From NCBI GenBank assembly GCA_964493325.1, contig CAZBMD010000001.1, positions 186,001-250,000 on the forward strand: a DNA stretch of 64,000 nucleotides. The letters are read 5' to 3'. This DNA comes from CAZBMD01 sp964493325. GTDB lineage: Bacteria > Babelota > Babeliae > Babelales > RVW-14. A model generated the notes under the pieces. That model did no database searches and had not been told where the DNA came from. It saw only the letters and a program-made list of their open reading frames with translations. How positions within the stretch are numbered: the first letter of the stretch is position 1; every line of letters starts with the position of its first letter. This document shows, piece by piece, positions 63,851 to 64,000 of the stretch. Position numbers and translations under genes: made by a program.

Positions 63851-64000
63851 ATGAATTTGAGAATTTTAGTATTATTAGCTTTATTTGGTGTTTCTTTTAG
63901 CTGTCACGCTGTTTTAGTTAAGATGCCTTCTGCTGAAATTTTAGCAGAGCGCTTGGAAGAAATGCACCTGGAATACTTTGCTCAAAAAACCAATATTGTA
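63851..64000 (+). CDS. Secreted hypothetical protein (3' end cut by window edge)
   Basis: The ATG at 63851 has AAGGATGG upstream and opens 50 codons to the right edge without a stop. A signal peptide is clear (NLRILVLLALFGVSFSCHA). The mature part begins VLVKMPSAEILAERLEEM. No family can be assigned from this part. It follows the TMTC-like genes. Confidence 0.75.
   Translation, partial: MNLRILVLLALFGVSFSCHAVLVKMPSAEILAERLEEMHLEYFAQKTNIV

Overview
The window is a gene-dense, AT-leaning bacterial chromosome segment. It carries about 47 protein genes and one tRNA. Housekeeping genes (glmS, rpsI, dksA-like, tadA, gyrB, sufBD, mnmG, uppS, gpsA, holB-like, tmk, tyrS, an msbA-type exporter) are interleaved with many secreted proteins of unknown or eukaryote-like type. 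Secreted ankyrin arrays, giant secreted lectin-like proteins, a very large acidic surface protein with a partner outer-membrane barrel, TMTC-like membrane TPR proteins and host-mimicry domains suggest a protist-associated Gram-negative bacterium. Candidate phylum Dependentiae (TM6) fits best, but this is an inference from gene content, not a phylogenetic result.

Layout. 1-4.3 kb: minus-strand housekeeping genes (a sodium/solute symporter fragment, glmS, rpsI, tRNA-Thr, a DksA-like zinc-finger protein, tadA). 4.5-8.4 kb: three tandem secreted/membrane-anchored proteins whose Cys and His boxes match ubiquitin-specific proteases (peptidase C19). 8.6-11 kb: gyrB. 11.1-11.9 kb: a secreted protein with polyproline, WH2-like, amphipathic and acidic-Trp modules in the order found in WASP/RickA-type Arp2/3 activators. 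12.1-13.6 kb: a secreted PLD-family protein and a Nudix hydrolase. 13.6-22.7 kb: two giant paralogues with a tectonin-like propeller, a MIR-like region and three FAMeT-type domains. 22.8-25 kb: sufB-sufD. 25.2-32.3 kb: secreted ankyrin-like proteins around mnmG. 32.5-42.4 kb: an outer-membrane protein, a HAD phosphatase, uppS-gpsA, a ComEC-like fragment, holB, a low-complexity secreted protein, tmk and a DegT aminotransferase. 42.8-50.4 kb: a 1879-residue acidic surface protein plus a barrel protein. 50.5-53.5 kb: an AAA_14/DUF4143 ATPase and an MsbA-like exporter. 53.7-56.5 kb: four small or medium secreted proteins, one with a CheD-like deamidase signature. 56.6-59.1 kb: tyrS and two M50-type membrane proteins, one catalytically dead. 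59.2-64 kb: two TMTC-like proteins and the start of another secreted protein.

Working together. The strongest theme is host interaction. Candidate deubiquitinases, a candidate actin-nucleation promoter, ankyrin scaffolds, a possible glutamine deamidase and large carbohydrate/protein-binding surface proteins would together act on host ubiquitin, actin and surface biology. The DUB-like and VCA-like proteins share an unusual plan: signal peptide, short basic segment, glycine-rich transmembrane helix, then effector domain. That suggests a common delivery or anchoring route. All domain assignments were made by eye and need profile searches or structure prediction.
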